NCBI RefSeq assembly: GCF_043641555.1
Contig: NZ_JBHZRJ010000006.1
Span: 124,001 to 188,000, forward strand
Direction of reading: 5' to 3'
Source: Saccharospirillum alexandrii_A
Lineage (GTDB): Bacteria; Pseudomonadota; Gammaproteobacteria; Pseudomonadales; Natronospirillaceae
DNA: 64,000 nt
Shown: in pieces, positions 26,077 to 34,015 of the stretch
How positions within the stretch are numbered: position 1 is the first letter of the stretch
How the letters are laid out: every line of letters starts with the position of its first letter
The notes under the pieces: model-generated
The model's database searches: none
Seen by the model: the letters and a program-made list of their open reading frames with translations, nothing else
What the model was told of the DNA's origin: nothing
Translations under genes and position numbers: made by a program

Positions 26077-26973
26077 ATGACAGACTCGCTTGAGTTTCTG
26101 TTCTCGATTGATGTTGCCAACACTCTGGGTGAGGGCGTGCAATGGCACGACCAAAGCAACAGCCTGTGGTGGACCGACATTCACAACAGCCGTCTGTACC
26201 GTTTCGACTGGCAAAGCCGGACTTTGTTTCAGTGGCGAACGCCGGACCGGCTGACATCCTTTGGCATTCTCTCAACCGACCCCGTTCGCTTGCTGGCCAG
26301 TTTTGCGACTGGCTTTGCGCTGTATCAACCCGAAACCGGCGACCTGAGCTGGATCGCCCAACCGGAAACCGGAAAACCGGGGAACCGGTTTAACGATGGC
26401 CGTGTCGACCGGCAGGGCCGGTTCTGGTCGGGCACCATGCAGGATGAAGGTGACCGCGCCCCGACCGGCACCTTGTACCGGCTGGACGAAACCGGCGTGC
26501 ATTCTGTGTTGCGAGACCTGACCATCCCCAATGCGCTGTGCTGGAGCCCGGATGGCAAACGCATGTACCACGCCGATACCCCAACCGGTCAGATTCGAAC
26601 CTTCGATTTCGATCCGGAACGCGGGGAACCCTGTGGCGCAAGGTTGTTTGCAGAAGTACCGCGCGGCAAGCCAGACGGGGCTGCAATCGACTCAGACGGC
26701 CATTTATTGTGCGCACTCTTTGGCGGCTGTGGAGTCGCCCGTTTCAGCCCAGAGGGAACGCTAACGGCATTACACAATTTACCGGTATCACAACCGACCT
26801 GTGTCGCTCTTGGTGGACCGAACCTGGATGTATTGCTCGTGACCTCTGCGACGGAAGGTATGACCGAACAGCAACGTAAGGATGAGCCCATGGCCGGGCA
26901 TGTGCTGGCGTATGCAACACCTTATCGCGGCTTGGCGGAATGCACGCCCGATGAAGCGCGAATACCGAAATAA
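26077..26973 (+). CDS. SMP-30/gluconolactonase family sugar lactonase
   Basis: 298 aa, ideal ribosome site AGGAGG 8 bases upstream of the ATG. Six-bladed propeller metal-dependent lactonase: LGEGVQWHDQSNSLWWTDI near residue 14 (metal Glu), GNRFNDGRVDRQGRFWSGTM near 104 (Asn and Asp ligands), IPNALCWSPDGKRMYHADT near 148 and PDGAAIDSDGHLLCALFGG near 205. By context it opens arabinono- or xylono-lactone to the pentonate. Twelve bases follow the dehydrogenase stop, and a strong terminator 114-140 bases on ends the operon. Confidence 0.9.
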   Translation: MTDSLEFLFSIDVANTLGEGVQWHDQSNSLWWTDIHNSRLYRFDWQSRTLFQWRTPDRLTSFGILSTDPVRLLASFATGFALYQPETGDLSWIAQPETGKPGNRFNDGRVDRQGRFWSGTMQDEGDRAPTGTLYRLDETGVHSVLRDLTIPNALCWSPDGKRMYHADTPTGQIRTFDFDPERGEPCGARLFAEVPRGKPDGAAIDSDGHLLCALFGGCGVARFSPEGTLTALHNLPVSQPTCVALGGPNLDVLLVTSATEGMTEQQRKDEPMAGHVLAYATPYRGLAECTPDEARIPK

Positions 26974-27086
26974 CGATAGTTGCCAGATGGCGTTGGACCG
27001 CCTTGGGTTCAATAGAAGACGTCTGGCGTGGACCTGAGTTATTAGCAGGGTCACCTATCAATCAGTTAGTGTCTGCCTCGACATTC

Positions 27087-27112
27087 GCCCCCGCTATCGG
27101 GGGCTTTTTTTT
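27087..27112 (+). terminator. Rho-independent terminator of the pentose operon
   Basis: Perfect 7-bp stem GCCCCCG/CGGGGGC with loop CTAT (27087-27104) followed by eight T (27105-27112). Confidence 0.93.
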
Positions 27113-27118
27113 GTCGCC

Positions 27119-28114
27119 TTATAATACGTTCACGGGTCCGCCTGCCGACTCGGCAATGGCGATGGGGTTACGCAACGCCCGGCCAAACCCTTCAGCCGAT
27201 ATTTCGAACACATCCCCTTCGCGGGTTTCAATGCCATCGGCAAAGCTTAATGTGGCCGTGCCGAAGAAATGCACATGGGCATCACCCGGTTGACGAAACA
27301 GGCTGTATTTGAAGTGGTGGTGTTCCAGGTTGGCCAGGCTGTGGCTCATGTTGCTTTCGCCACTCAGGAAAGGCTTTTCCCAAATCACTTCGCCGTTACG
27401 CACGATGCGTGACTGCCCACGCACTTCGGCGGGCAAATCCCCGATCAGAATTTCAGGACCGACCGAGCAGGGCCTGAGTTTTGAGTGCGCCAACAACAAA
27501 TAGTTTTGGCGTTCGGTTTTGTGGTCGGAGAATTCGTTGCCGAGGGCAAAGCCAATACGCCAGGGCTGGCCTTTCTCGTCATTAATATAGCAACCGGCGA
27601 TTTCCGGTTCTTCGCCGGCATCAAGCCCAAAGTCCGGAGACTGCAGGGCCTTACCCGGTGCTGCAACGATGCTGCCATTCCCCTTATAAAACCATTCGGG
27701 CTGAGCACCGACTGTTCCGTCTTCCGGTTTGCCGCCCTGAACGCCCTGCTGAAACATTTTCATGCTGTCAGTCAGTTCAGACTCTGCCTTGCCACTGGTT
27801 TTTGCGTGCATGTTGGCGCGGGTGTCGGCGCTGCCCAGATGGGTTAGGCCCGTACCCGTGACGAACAAATGCGCGGGGTCTGGATGGGCGAAGGGCGCAA
27901 GCAACCGTTGCTCGCTCTCCAACTGGTCATAATCGACACGTTCGTCGGTGGCCAGTTGTTCAACCAGCTCGATCAATTGGGTGGATTCAGCCAGGGCGCG
28001 TTGCGCCAATTCATAAAGCGTGGACACCGCACCCACTACCTGAACTTCAGAATTGGAACATACCCGACCGAGGGCAGGCTTGTTTTCGGACGTCAAAAAC
28101 TGGATCAGTCTCAT
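27119..28114 (-). CDS. gguC: GguC/AraD1-type FAH-family 2-keto-3-deoxypentonate dehydratase
   Basis: 331 aa fumarylacetoacetate-hydrolase-fold protein. Visible features are VTGTGLTHLGSADTRANMHAK (about 85-105), GKPEDGTVGAQPEWFYKG, EPEIAGCYINDEKGQPWRIGFALGNEFSDH (metal-binding Glu and Asp), and SHSLANLEHHHFKYSLFRQPGDAHVHFFGT. This matches the AraD1/GguC group that sits with chvE-gguAB; members have been shown to dehydrate L-2-keto-3-deoxyarabonate to 2,5-dioxopentanoate, the step missing from the plus-strand operon. AAAGG precedes the ATG. It converges on the operon and has its own upstream operator-like GTATTATAATAC palindrome. Confidence 0.87.
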   Translation of the reverse strand: MRLIQFLTSENKPALGRVCSNSEVQVVGAVSTLYELAQRALAESTQLIELVEQLATDERVDYDQLESEQRLLAPFAHPDPAHLFVTGTGLTHLGSADTRANMHAKTSGKAESELTDSMKMFQQGVQGGKPEDGTVGAQPEWFYKGNGSIVAAPGKALQSPDFGLDAGEEPEIAGCYINDEKGQPWRIGFALGNEFSDHKTERQNYLLLAHSKLRPCSVGPEILIGDLPAEVRGQSRIVRNGEVIWEKPFLSGESNMSHSLANLEHHHFKYSLFRQPGDAHVHFFGTATLSFADGIETREGDVFEISAEGFGRALRNPIAIAESAGGPVNVL

Positions 28115-28183
28115 CTTGGTTACCTTTTTTTATTTTATTCTCTGGGCTCTGTCAGTCGCAGCAGAACGGAGGATTCAACTTTT

Positions 28184-28203
28184 ATTTGTATTATAATACC
28201 ATA
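28184..28203. promoter_or_regulatory. GTATTATAATAC palindrome upstream of gguC
   Basis: GTATTATAATAC (28188-28199) is a perfect 12-bp palindrome about 75 bases before gguC, preceded by TTTATTT. It is the most symmetric of four similar sites in the pentose region and suits a dimeric GntR/FadR-type repressor. Confidence 0.5.
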
Positions 28204-28394
28204 ATGAAACGATAGAGTGTCTGATAGTTGCTGTCAACAACCCCGTCTGAGCGCCAGTCGGGACGCTTTGGTAAAAGACACTTGGAAATGAAGCGACTGC
28301 AGGAGAATGGCGCGCGCTGGCCATGCGTGAGGCGAAATTCACGGAATAAAATCGGCAAAAGAATTAGCTGAAGATAGCCAGGGAGCCTCTGAGA

Positions 28395-29114
28395 TCAGTT
28401 AACCGACTTCTCCAGCTCTTGCTCAATAAAGGTGAGGGCTTCGTCGATCAGCAGAAACATGCGTTGCTTGGCCAGCTCTGCATCGCCCTCTGCTATGGCG
28501 TCGTAAACCAGTGAGTGATCATGCACTACGCCGCCCGGGTTGCTTTTGATCACGTTGGTATGGCGGATGCTGACGTTCAGTGCCGTGCGGGTGAAGTCAC
28601 GCATGCGAATGAAAAACCGGTTTTCGCTGGCATAGAGAATGCTGATGTGAAAATCGATATCGGCTTCGAGTGCCTGCTCCGGGCTGCCGGATTTAGCCTG
28701 GTCCATCCGCTCCAGCGCTTCACGGATCGTCGCGAGCCGCTCCGGACGAGCGTTTTGGGCCGCCAGCGCTGCAGCCGCTGGCTCAATGGCGATGCGCATT
28801 TGCAAAAATTCTTTCAGCACCCGCATCGAAGGGTTACTTTCAAGCGACCAACGCAACAGATCGGAATCCAGAATGTTCCATTCTTCTTCCGGCAGGATGC
28901 GAATACCCTGTCGCTGTCGACTGGAGATAAGCCCCTTGGCCGACAGCATTTTCACCGCTTCACGCACCGCAGTCCGGCTGACACCGAAGCTTTCACACAA
29001 CACTGCTTCGCTGGGGAGGCTTTCATTGGCGTTAAACTCACCGCAGACAATCGACCGGCCCAATTCCTGGGTCATGCGTTGGGAAAGACTAAGATTTCGC
29101 TCTAGAACGGCCAT
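28395..29114 (-). CDS. GntR/FadR-subfamily transcriptional regulator
   Basis: 239 aa. N-terminal winged helix-turn-helix (LPSEAVLCESFGVSRTAVREAVKMLSAKGLISSRQRQGIRI, about 33-73) and a C-terminal all-helical FCD domain with the Asp/His metal-ligand pattern (about residues 85-230). FadR-type regulators commonly sense sugar acids or keto acids. It sits upstream of gguC on the same strand, separated by 280 bases, and is the obvious candidate to control the four pentose transcription units; an A/T-rich site resembling those of the targets lies before its own start, pointing to autoregulation. Confidence 0.85.
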   Translation of the reverse strand: MAVLERNLSLSQRMTQELGRSIVCGEFNANESLPSEAVLCESFGVSRTAVREAVKMLSAKGLISSRQRQGIRILPEEEWNILDSDLLRWSLESNPSMRVLKEFLQMRIAIEPAAAALAAQNARPERLATIREALERMDQAKSGSPEQALEADIDFHISILYASENRFFIRMRDFTRTALNVSIRHTNVIKSNPGGVVHDHSLVYDAIAEGDAELAKQRMFLLIDEALTFIEQELEKSVN

Positions 29115-29190
29115 GCACTAAACTCTTCTTTAGCCCAGCTCGGTTACCGGGTCGATCATCGGTGAACGGGCATCGAAGCCCCTACATTTA

Positions 29191-29209
29191 TCTTATTATA
29201 TCATATAAA
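29191..29209. promoter_or_regulatory. A/T-rich operator-like site upstream of the GntR gene
   Basis: TCTTATTATATCATATAAA lies about 80 bases before the GntR start codon. It shares ATCTTATTATAT with the chvE site at 17675-17698. Confidence 0.45.
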
Positions 29210-29341
29210 CAGCAACGGCCTACAGTATCGCTCCATGACCAGGATTTTTCCAGTCGATGTCTACTGTAATACGTACGACCGAGCCCGATCAGACCGGATC
29301 TATGTTACTGCGCTGGCAATCAGGGTGTTGGGCACGACGCC

Positions 29342-29383
29342 TAAAAAGACAGACACCCCGGCCCTGTAGCGGGCCCGGGGTGT
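29342..29383 (-). terminator. Rho-independent terminator of pckA
   Basis: On the minus strand ACACCCCGG...CCGGGGTGT-type stem (ACACCCC 29353-29359 with GGGGTGT 29377-29383, extended inwards by G/C pairs) is followed by CTGTCTTTTTAG, 27 bases past the pckA stop. Confidence 0.8.
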
Positions 29384-29409
29384 ATCAGGGGGAAGGTTTT
29401 TGCAGGGTA

Positions 29410-30951
29410 TCAGCCCTGGGGGCCTGCAGCTTTAATGGCGTCGGAGACGTCATACTTGGCAAAGTTCTGTTTGAACTCTTCAATCAACGCAGCGGCTTTG
29501 GCGTCATAGGCGGCCGGATCAGCCCAGGTATTGCGCGGAACCAACAGTTCATCATCAACACCGGGGACAGCAACAGGAACATCGAGGTTCAGGCCATCGA
29601 TATGCCGGGTCTCAACATTGGCCAGTTCTCCATTGGTGATCGCCGTAATCACCGCCCGGGTGACCGGAATGCTGAACCGCTTGCCTTCGCCGTAGGCGCC
29701 ACCGGTCCAGCCGGTATTGACCAGGTAGACATCGGTTCCGGCCGACTCGACCCGTTTCATCAGCAGCTCGGCGTAAACACCGGCCGGGCGTGGGAAGAAA
29801 GGCGCACCAAAGCAAGTGGAGAAGGTGGTCTTGATGCCCTTGCCTGCCCCCATTTCGGTTGAACCGACCAGCGCGGTATAGCCACTGAGAAAGTGGTAGG
29901 CAGCCGCTTCCTTGCTCAGTTTGGACACGGGCGGCAACACACCATTCAAATCACACGTCAGGAACACCACGGCATTGGGTTCGTCGCCCTGGTTGCTCAA
30001 CTGGCGTTTTTCGATGTGTTCAAGCGGGTAGGCGGCGCGGGAGTTCTGGGTCAGGCTGTCGTCGGTGTAATCCGGCGCGCGCTGATCGTCGAGCACCACG
30101 TTTTCCAGAATGGTACCGAAGCGAATCGCTTTCCAGATCAGTGGTTCGTTTTTCTCGGTCAGGTCGATGCACTTGGCATAGCAGCCGCCTTCAATGTTGA
30201 ACACCACACCCGGGCCCCAGCCGTGTTCATCGTCGCCGATCAGAAAGCGCTCCGGGTCGGCACTGAGCGTGGTTTTACCGGTGCCAGACAAGCCAAAGAA
30301 GAGGGTGGTCTTGCCATCGTCACCGACGTTGGCTGAGCAGTGCATTGGCAGCACATCCTGAGCTGGCAACAAAAAGTTTTGCACCGAGAACATGGCTTTT
30401 TTCATTTCACCGGCGTAGTACAAACCGGCGATCAGCACCTTACGTTGCTCGAAATTGATGATGCAGGCAGAGTCACTGGCCGTGCCATCACGCTCGGGGT
30501 TGCAGACAAAACTGGGTACGTTCAAGACCTGCCAGCTGTCTTTGCTCTGCGCGTTCCACTCGTCGGCCACAATAAAGAGGTTGCGGGCGAACACCTGATG
30601 CCAGGCCAGTTCGGTGGTTACCCGAATTGGCACGCTGTGCTTAGCGGCTGAACCGACTTCCAGATGACCCACGAAATGTTCACGATCTGCCAGGTGGTCG
30701 CTGACACGTTGCCACAGGGCATCAAACCGGGCTGAATCAAAGGCGCGGTTGACCGCCCCCCACTCTATTTCATCCTGGCTGCCAGCTTCTTTGACGATAA
30801 AGCGGTCTTTCGGAGAGCGGCCGGTGCGCTCACCGGTACGGGCGACAAAGGCCCCGTTATTGGCAAACTCACCTTCTTCGCGGCGGACAGCAAACTCCAG
30901 CAACAGCGGGGTGCTCAGGTCCACGTGGGCGTGAGGGGAAAAAGCGGCCAT
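29410..30951 (-). CDS. pckA: ATP-dependent phosphoenolpyruvate carboxykinase
   Basis: 513 aa. Converts oxaloacetate and ATP to PEP, CO2 and ADP, first committed step of gluconeogenesis. Diagnostic motifs: RTGERTGRSPKDRFIV (about 41-56), the kinase 1a P-loop GLSGTGKTTLSADP (about 225) followed by LIGDDEHGWG (metal-binding), GGCYAKCIDL, and NTGWTGGAYGEGKRFSI near 408. AAGGAGAT precedes the ATG. Physiologically it links the 2-oxoglutarate delivered by the pentose pathway to gluconeogenesis, though the proximity may be accidental. Own promoter in the long upstream gap and own terminator downstream. Confidence 0.96.
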   Translation of the reverse strand: MAAFSPHAHVDLSTPLLLEFAVRREEGEFANNGAFVARTGERTGRSPKDRFIVKEAGSQDEIEWGAVNRAFDSARFDALWQRVSDHLADREHFVGHLEVGSAAKHSVPIRVTTELAWHQVFARNLFIVADEWNAQSKDSWQVLNVPSFVCNPERDGTASDSACIINFEQRKVLIAGLYYAGEMKKAMFSVQNFLLPAQDVLPMHCSANVGDDGKTTLFFGLSGTGKTTLSADPERFLIGDDEHGWGPGVVFNIEGGCYAKCIDLTEKNEPLIWKAIRFGTILENVVLDDQRAPDYTDDSLTQNSRAAYPLEHIEKRQLSNQGDEPNAVVFLTCDLNGVLPPVSKLSKEAAAYHFLSGYTALVGSTEMGAGKGIKTTFSTCFGAPFFPRPAGVYAELLMKRVESAGTDVYLVNTGWTGGAYGEGKRFSIPVTRAVITAITNGELANVETRHIDGLNLDVPVAVPGVDDELLVPRNTWADPAAYDAKAAALIEEFKQNFAKYDVSDAIKAAGPQG

Positions 30952-31574
30952 TAGCGGTTATCTCCTTAATGGGGGGGATTGTCCAGCGGATCGTTATAGT
31001 TGGTATGTGTTGATAGTTGCAGGGAGTGTACTGCCCACTGACACTGGCAAGAAACGTTATTTCGTCAATAATTTTCTGACAAGCGACACGGTCACGAATT
31101 TTGCTGAAAGAAAACGACATCCAGCCCATCCGGTCAGTTTTTGATATGTCCGTCGTCGCCCTCAGCCATTGCGCCGCTCTGGCGCACGAACTGGGGCTTT
31201 GTGCGCATTGATTGAGCATTGATGCAGGAATCGATGGAAAGAATGATCAATAATCGGGCAATCAACCCGGTTTTCGGGCATCAGGACGAGGCGAAGTTTT
31301 GTCAGGCGGGACCGGCCAAATGTTGTTAAGTTACAAGATTACCCGGCATCTGGGGCTGTTTTGGTAATTCGATTTCATTGATGTTTTTTTTGAAACACTG
31401 TGTTCACTGGTATCGATCGGCACCCCATGGTGAGGACCGAAAAGAAACGGCCATCCACTCCGGTCGTGGCTAATGCGTTTTCCAGACCAGAATGTATAAC
31501 CACAAGCGTCCACAGACAGCGGCAGTTCATCCGAATGCTTGCTGACAACAGGTCTCAGCTCCGGTATGACCCTT
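30952..31574. other. Long intergenic region between sutA-like gene and pckA
   Basis: 623 bases. It presumably holds the pckA promoter (A/T-rich near 31050-31090) and the 3' end of the sutA-like message. A short repeat CGGGCAATCAACCCGGTTTTCGGG near 31256-31280 can fold weakly. An 87-codon minus-strand frame (31331-31594) overlaps the sutA-like gene, lacks family resemblance and a ribosome site, and is not called. I see no RNA gene. Confidence 0.5.
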
Positions 31575-31784
31575 TCAAATCGGGCGACTGCCATACTGGC
31601 TCTCGGGCTTGCGCGGCGGGTCTGCTCGCTTCCCGCGTTCGACCTGCTCTACCTTGCCGCCCGCCTTCAAAAACGCTTCGACCTCACCGGCCATTTGCGA
31701 CCGCAGTGCTTCCCGGTCGGCCAACTGGCGTTCTGCATCTGTCTGTTCCGGCACCAACTTGCCCGACTTGTTTTTATCACTCAC
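31575..31784 (-). CDS. sutA: SutA-like RNA-polymerase-associated regulator, short form
   Basis: 69 aa from a GTG with AAGGGG about 6 bases upstream. The C-terminal half, with GEVEAFLKAGGKVEQVE then ADPPRKPESQYGSRPI, matches the end of Pseudomonas SutA (ADPPKKPDSKYGSRPI as I recall it), a small protein that binds RNA polymerase and raises ribosomal and maintenance transcription during slow growth. Pseudomonas SutA is about 105 aa and starts with a strongly acidic disordered tail; here that tail is missing and replaced by a short Lys/Glu/Gln segment, so only the helix and C-tail remain. It is 171 bases downstream of algR on the same strand, a possible but unproven operon. Confidence 0.8.
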   Translation of the reverse strand: MSDKNKSGKLVPEQTDAERQLADREALRSQMAGEVEAFLKAGGKVEQVERGKRADPPRKPESQYGSRPI

Positions 31785-31955
31785 CTTGATCCCCTTTTCG
31801 TACGGATTGGCAGACGTTGCCGACGTTAAGGCATTGCTTAATGAGGCCTATTGGCAACGACTCCCAAAATCACACACCGTTCTTTTATAAAACCTATTTG
31901 GGTGTTTCGCAAACAAAATCGCACAACACGCAACCTATTTGGTCAGCCTCGTCCG

Positions 31956-32696
31956 CTATGAATCCGACCAGTCCGTTGAATCATTGAACAGAGGCCTTAG
32001 CTCACGCGCAAAGCGCCGACTGACGGTGACCGGTTCGTCCAGCCCGCGTACGTTCAGCCAAATACCGCCCTGGGCATCCCGCGACAGCTTTTCCAGCCGG
32101 CTTTTGGGAACCAGGGTGGTCCGGTGCACCCGCACCAGGTGTTCGGGAAAGCGTTCTTCGAGCTGTTTCAGGCTGTAGTCGCATAACCGCTCACCCTGAC
32201 GGCACTGAGCGACAACGTATTTCTGGTCGGCACGGAAACAAAACACATCGTTCAACGGGATACGCTCTTTACCGCGACCGGTTTGCAAAGCAATCACCGG
32301 GCCGATATCCGCTCCGCTCAGGGCGGTCAGTTGTGCCCGGTTCAACTGACTGGCATGGGCCAGCACCTGATGCAGGTCGGCCGCCTTTACCGGCTTCATC
32401 AGGTAGGAGACAGCCTGAACCTGAAACGCTTCGAGGGCGTAATCATCGTATGCGGTACAGAAGACGATGGCCGGCGGGTTCGACTGCTGCGACCATTCAG
32501 CCGCCAACTCCAGCCCACTGAGCCCTGGCATGCGGATGTCGAGCAGCACCAGATCGGCCGGGTCATCCGTTTGCCGGCGCAAGGCCTCCTGACCATTAGC
32601 GGCGGTGACGCATTGCGTCACGTTGTCTTCCGACTGCAATAGCCTGAGCAAGCGCTCCCGGGCCAGCGGCTCATCGTCTACGATCATGACTTTCAA
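31956..32696 (-). CDS. algR: LytTR-type response regulator (AlgR-like)
   Basis: 246 aa. Receiver domain 1-120 with acidic pair Asp7-Asp8, phospho-acceptor Asp53 in LVLLDIRMPG and conserved Lys near 103 (YLMKPV); LytTR DNA-binding domain from about 145 (ALQTGRGKERIPLNDVFCFRADQKYVVAQC ... HRTTLVPKSRLEKL). Start overlaps the stop of the kinase gene by ATGA. In Pseudomonas this regulator controls alginate, twitching motility and virulence and lies between algZ and hemC; here the downstream neighbour is instead the sutA-like gene. Function in this organism is therefore inferred only from family. Confidence 0.88.
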   Translation of the reverse strand: MKVMIVDDEPLARERLLRLLQSEDNVTQCVTAANGQEALRRQTDDPADLVLLDIRMPGLSGLELAAEWSQQSNPPAIVFCTAYDDYALEAFQVQAVSYLMKPVKAADLHQVLAHASQLNRAQLTALSGADIGPVIALQTGRGKERIPLNDVFCFRADQKYVVAQCRQGERLCDYSLKQLEERFPEHLVRVHRTTLVPKSRLEKLSRDAQGGIWLNVRGLDEPVTVSRRFARELRPLFNDSTDWSDS

Positions 32697-33808
32697 GGGT
32701 TGCTCCTGTTGTTACGGTGCGTGTTCCCGTGCGCCAGCAAGGTGGCGGGCAAGGTTAAACGAACCCGATAGGTTCGCTCATCGGCCGCCGCATACAATTT
32801 GGCGGCATCCCCATATAAAGTGGCCAGACGATGGCGAATGTTTTCCAGCGCAACCTGATTTCCCCGGGGAGTTCGGCGTCGCTCTGCCCCCTGGTCGGCG
32901 GTGGGCTCCGTGACGGACGAAGACCGCACCAGCGGGTTTTCGATCTCAATGATCAGTTGTCTGTTCTTTTCCCGGCACCGAATCAGTAACTGGCCACCGT
33001 TAACGCTCGGGGCTATGCCGTGCACGATGGCGTTTTCAATCAGTGGCTGCAGAATCAGCACCGGAACCGACCACCGCGCTGTCGGCCGCGGCGTCTGCCA
33101 TACCACGGTCAGGCGGTCACCCAACCGCCACTGCTCCAGTGAGAGATAACCATCGACCAGCGCCAGCTCATCGCTCAGGCTCCAGAACGTGGTGGCTTCT
33201 TTCAGGCTGGCCCGAAACAGTCGGGATAAATCTTCGATCGCCTGTTCGGCCGCCTCGGGGCGGGTCGCAATCAATTCCGCAATGGTGTTCAGGCTATTAA
33301 ACAAAAAATGCGGACGAATGCGGTTTTGCAACGCTTCAATGCGCGCCGAAAGCTCCGCCCGGGAGCGATCCACCACCGCCTGTTGCAGTTGAAAATAGCG
33401 CAGCAACAAGGCCGCAATGATGGCCGTCGCTGCGGTGTGGCGCAGCACCGTCACCGGGTCTATCGCGGCCCAGCCCCCCAAGACAACCACACTGCCAACC
33501 ACGCTGACCACAAACCCCACCCCCGATACCGTCGAGAACGCGACCAGCCACCCCAGCCACAGCGGGCTGCGGGCCAGCCAGTGGCGCAACCGGCACAACA
33601 GGGCCGCCGAAGGCAATACGATCCACTGCACGGTCAGGCTCATGGCACCCAGTTGAATCCAGTCGATGCCCGACTGCAGCAGCACCCACACCAGCACCAG
33701 CAATTCCGACACCAGTACCAGAAAAAATACCGAAGTGGCGGTACACAAGTCGGGCAGCACCAGGGAAGGCTGATGGGTGGTGAGAGCGGGGGTTTTCGCT
33801 GGCTTCAA
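32693..33808 (-). CDS. algZ: LytS-type membrane histidine kinase (AlgZ/FimS-like)
   Basis: 371 aa from a TTG start with GCAGG upstream. Four hydrophobic helices fill roughly residues 20-145; then a His_kinase domain with IRPHFLFNSLNTIAELI (about 165-180) and a degenerate HATPase domain with ENAIVHGIAP and VALENIRHRLATLYG. This 5TM/4TM LytS-like layout without a classical N-box order is that of AlgZ/FimS. It overlaps the regulator gene by four bases and diverges from argH, as in pseudomonads. Signal unknown. Confidence 0.85.
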   Translation of the reverse strand: MKPAKTPALTTHQPSLVLPDLCTATSVFFLVLVSELLVLVWVLLQSGIDWIQLGAMSLTVQWIVLPSAALLCRLRHWLARSPLWLGWLVAFSTVSGVGFVVSVVGSVVVLGGWAAIDPVTVLRHTAATAIIAALLLRYFQLQQAVVDRSRAELSARIEALQNRIRPHFLFNSLNTIAELIATRPEAAEQAIEDLSRLFRASLKEATTFWSLSDELALVDGYLSLEQWRLGDRLTVVWQTPRPTARWSVPVLILQPLIENAIVHGIAPSVNGGQLLIRCREKNRQLIIEIENPLVRSSSVTEPTADQGAERRRTPRGNQVALENIRHRLATLYGDAAKLYAAADERTYRVRLTLPATLLAHGNTHRNNRSNP

Positions 33809-33893
33809 GAACGCAACCTGCCTGTTAATCTGCTTGAGACGAGAGGCTCAGTGTCTCCCGTGCGGATGCCTGGATCAAGCCAGCAAGTCACCT

Positions 33894-33947
33894 GGGAGCC
33901 TCTGAATAACGCCCCCTGGGATCTGGGGGAGTTGTTCAAAGGCTCCC
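33894..33947. repeat. REP-like hairpin between algZ and argH
   Basis: 23-bp arms GGGAGCCTCTGAATAACGCC... (33894-33916) and their inverted partner (33925-33947) differ at only three positions, with an 8-base loop. The GGGAGCCTCTGA start recurs at 28381-28392 and, more diverged, in the hairpin at 41597-41648, so it may be a scattered REP-like family. Confidence 0.6.
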
Positions 33948-34015
33948 TAGACCATAGCCAACGCCTGCCAAGCCGATATAATGCCCCTTCACTGTGCCCA
34001 AGGAACCCTGTAATC

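Noticed and set aside
29257..29862. 201-codon plus-strand frame overlapping the pckA 3' end
   Set aside because: Covers the pckA terminator and coding region antisense; no family match and no ribosome site.
31331..31594. 87-codon minus-strand frame upstream of pckA
   Set aside because: Overlaps the sutA-like gene, has no ribosome site and no family resemblance.
33308..34015. Long N-terminal extension of the argH frame
   Set aside because: It runs antisense through algZ and lacks ArgH-like sequence; the ATG at 34016 has a ribosome site and the family N-terminus.
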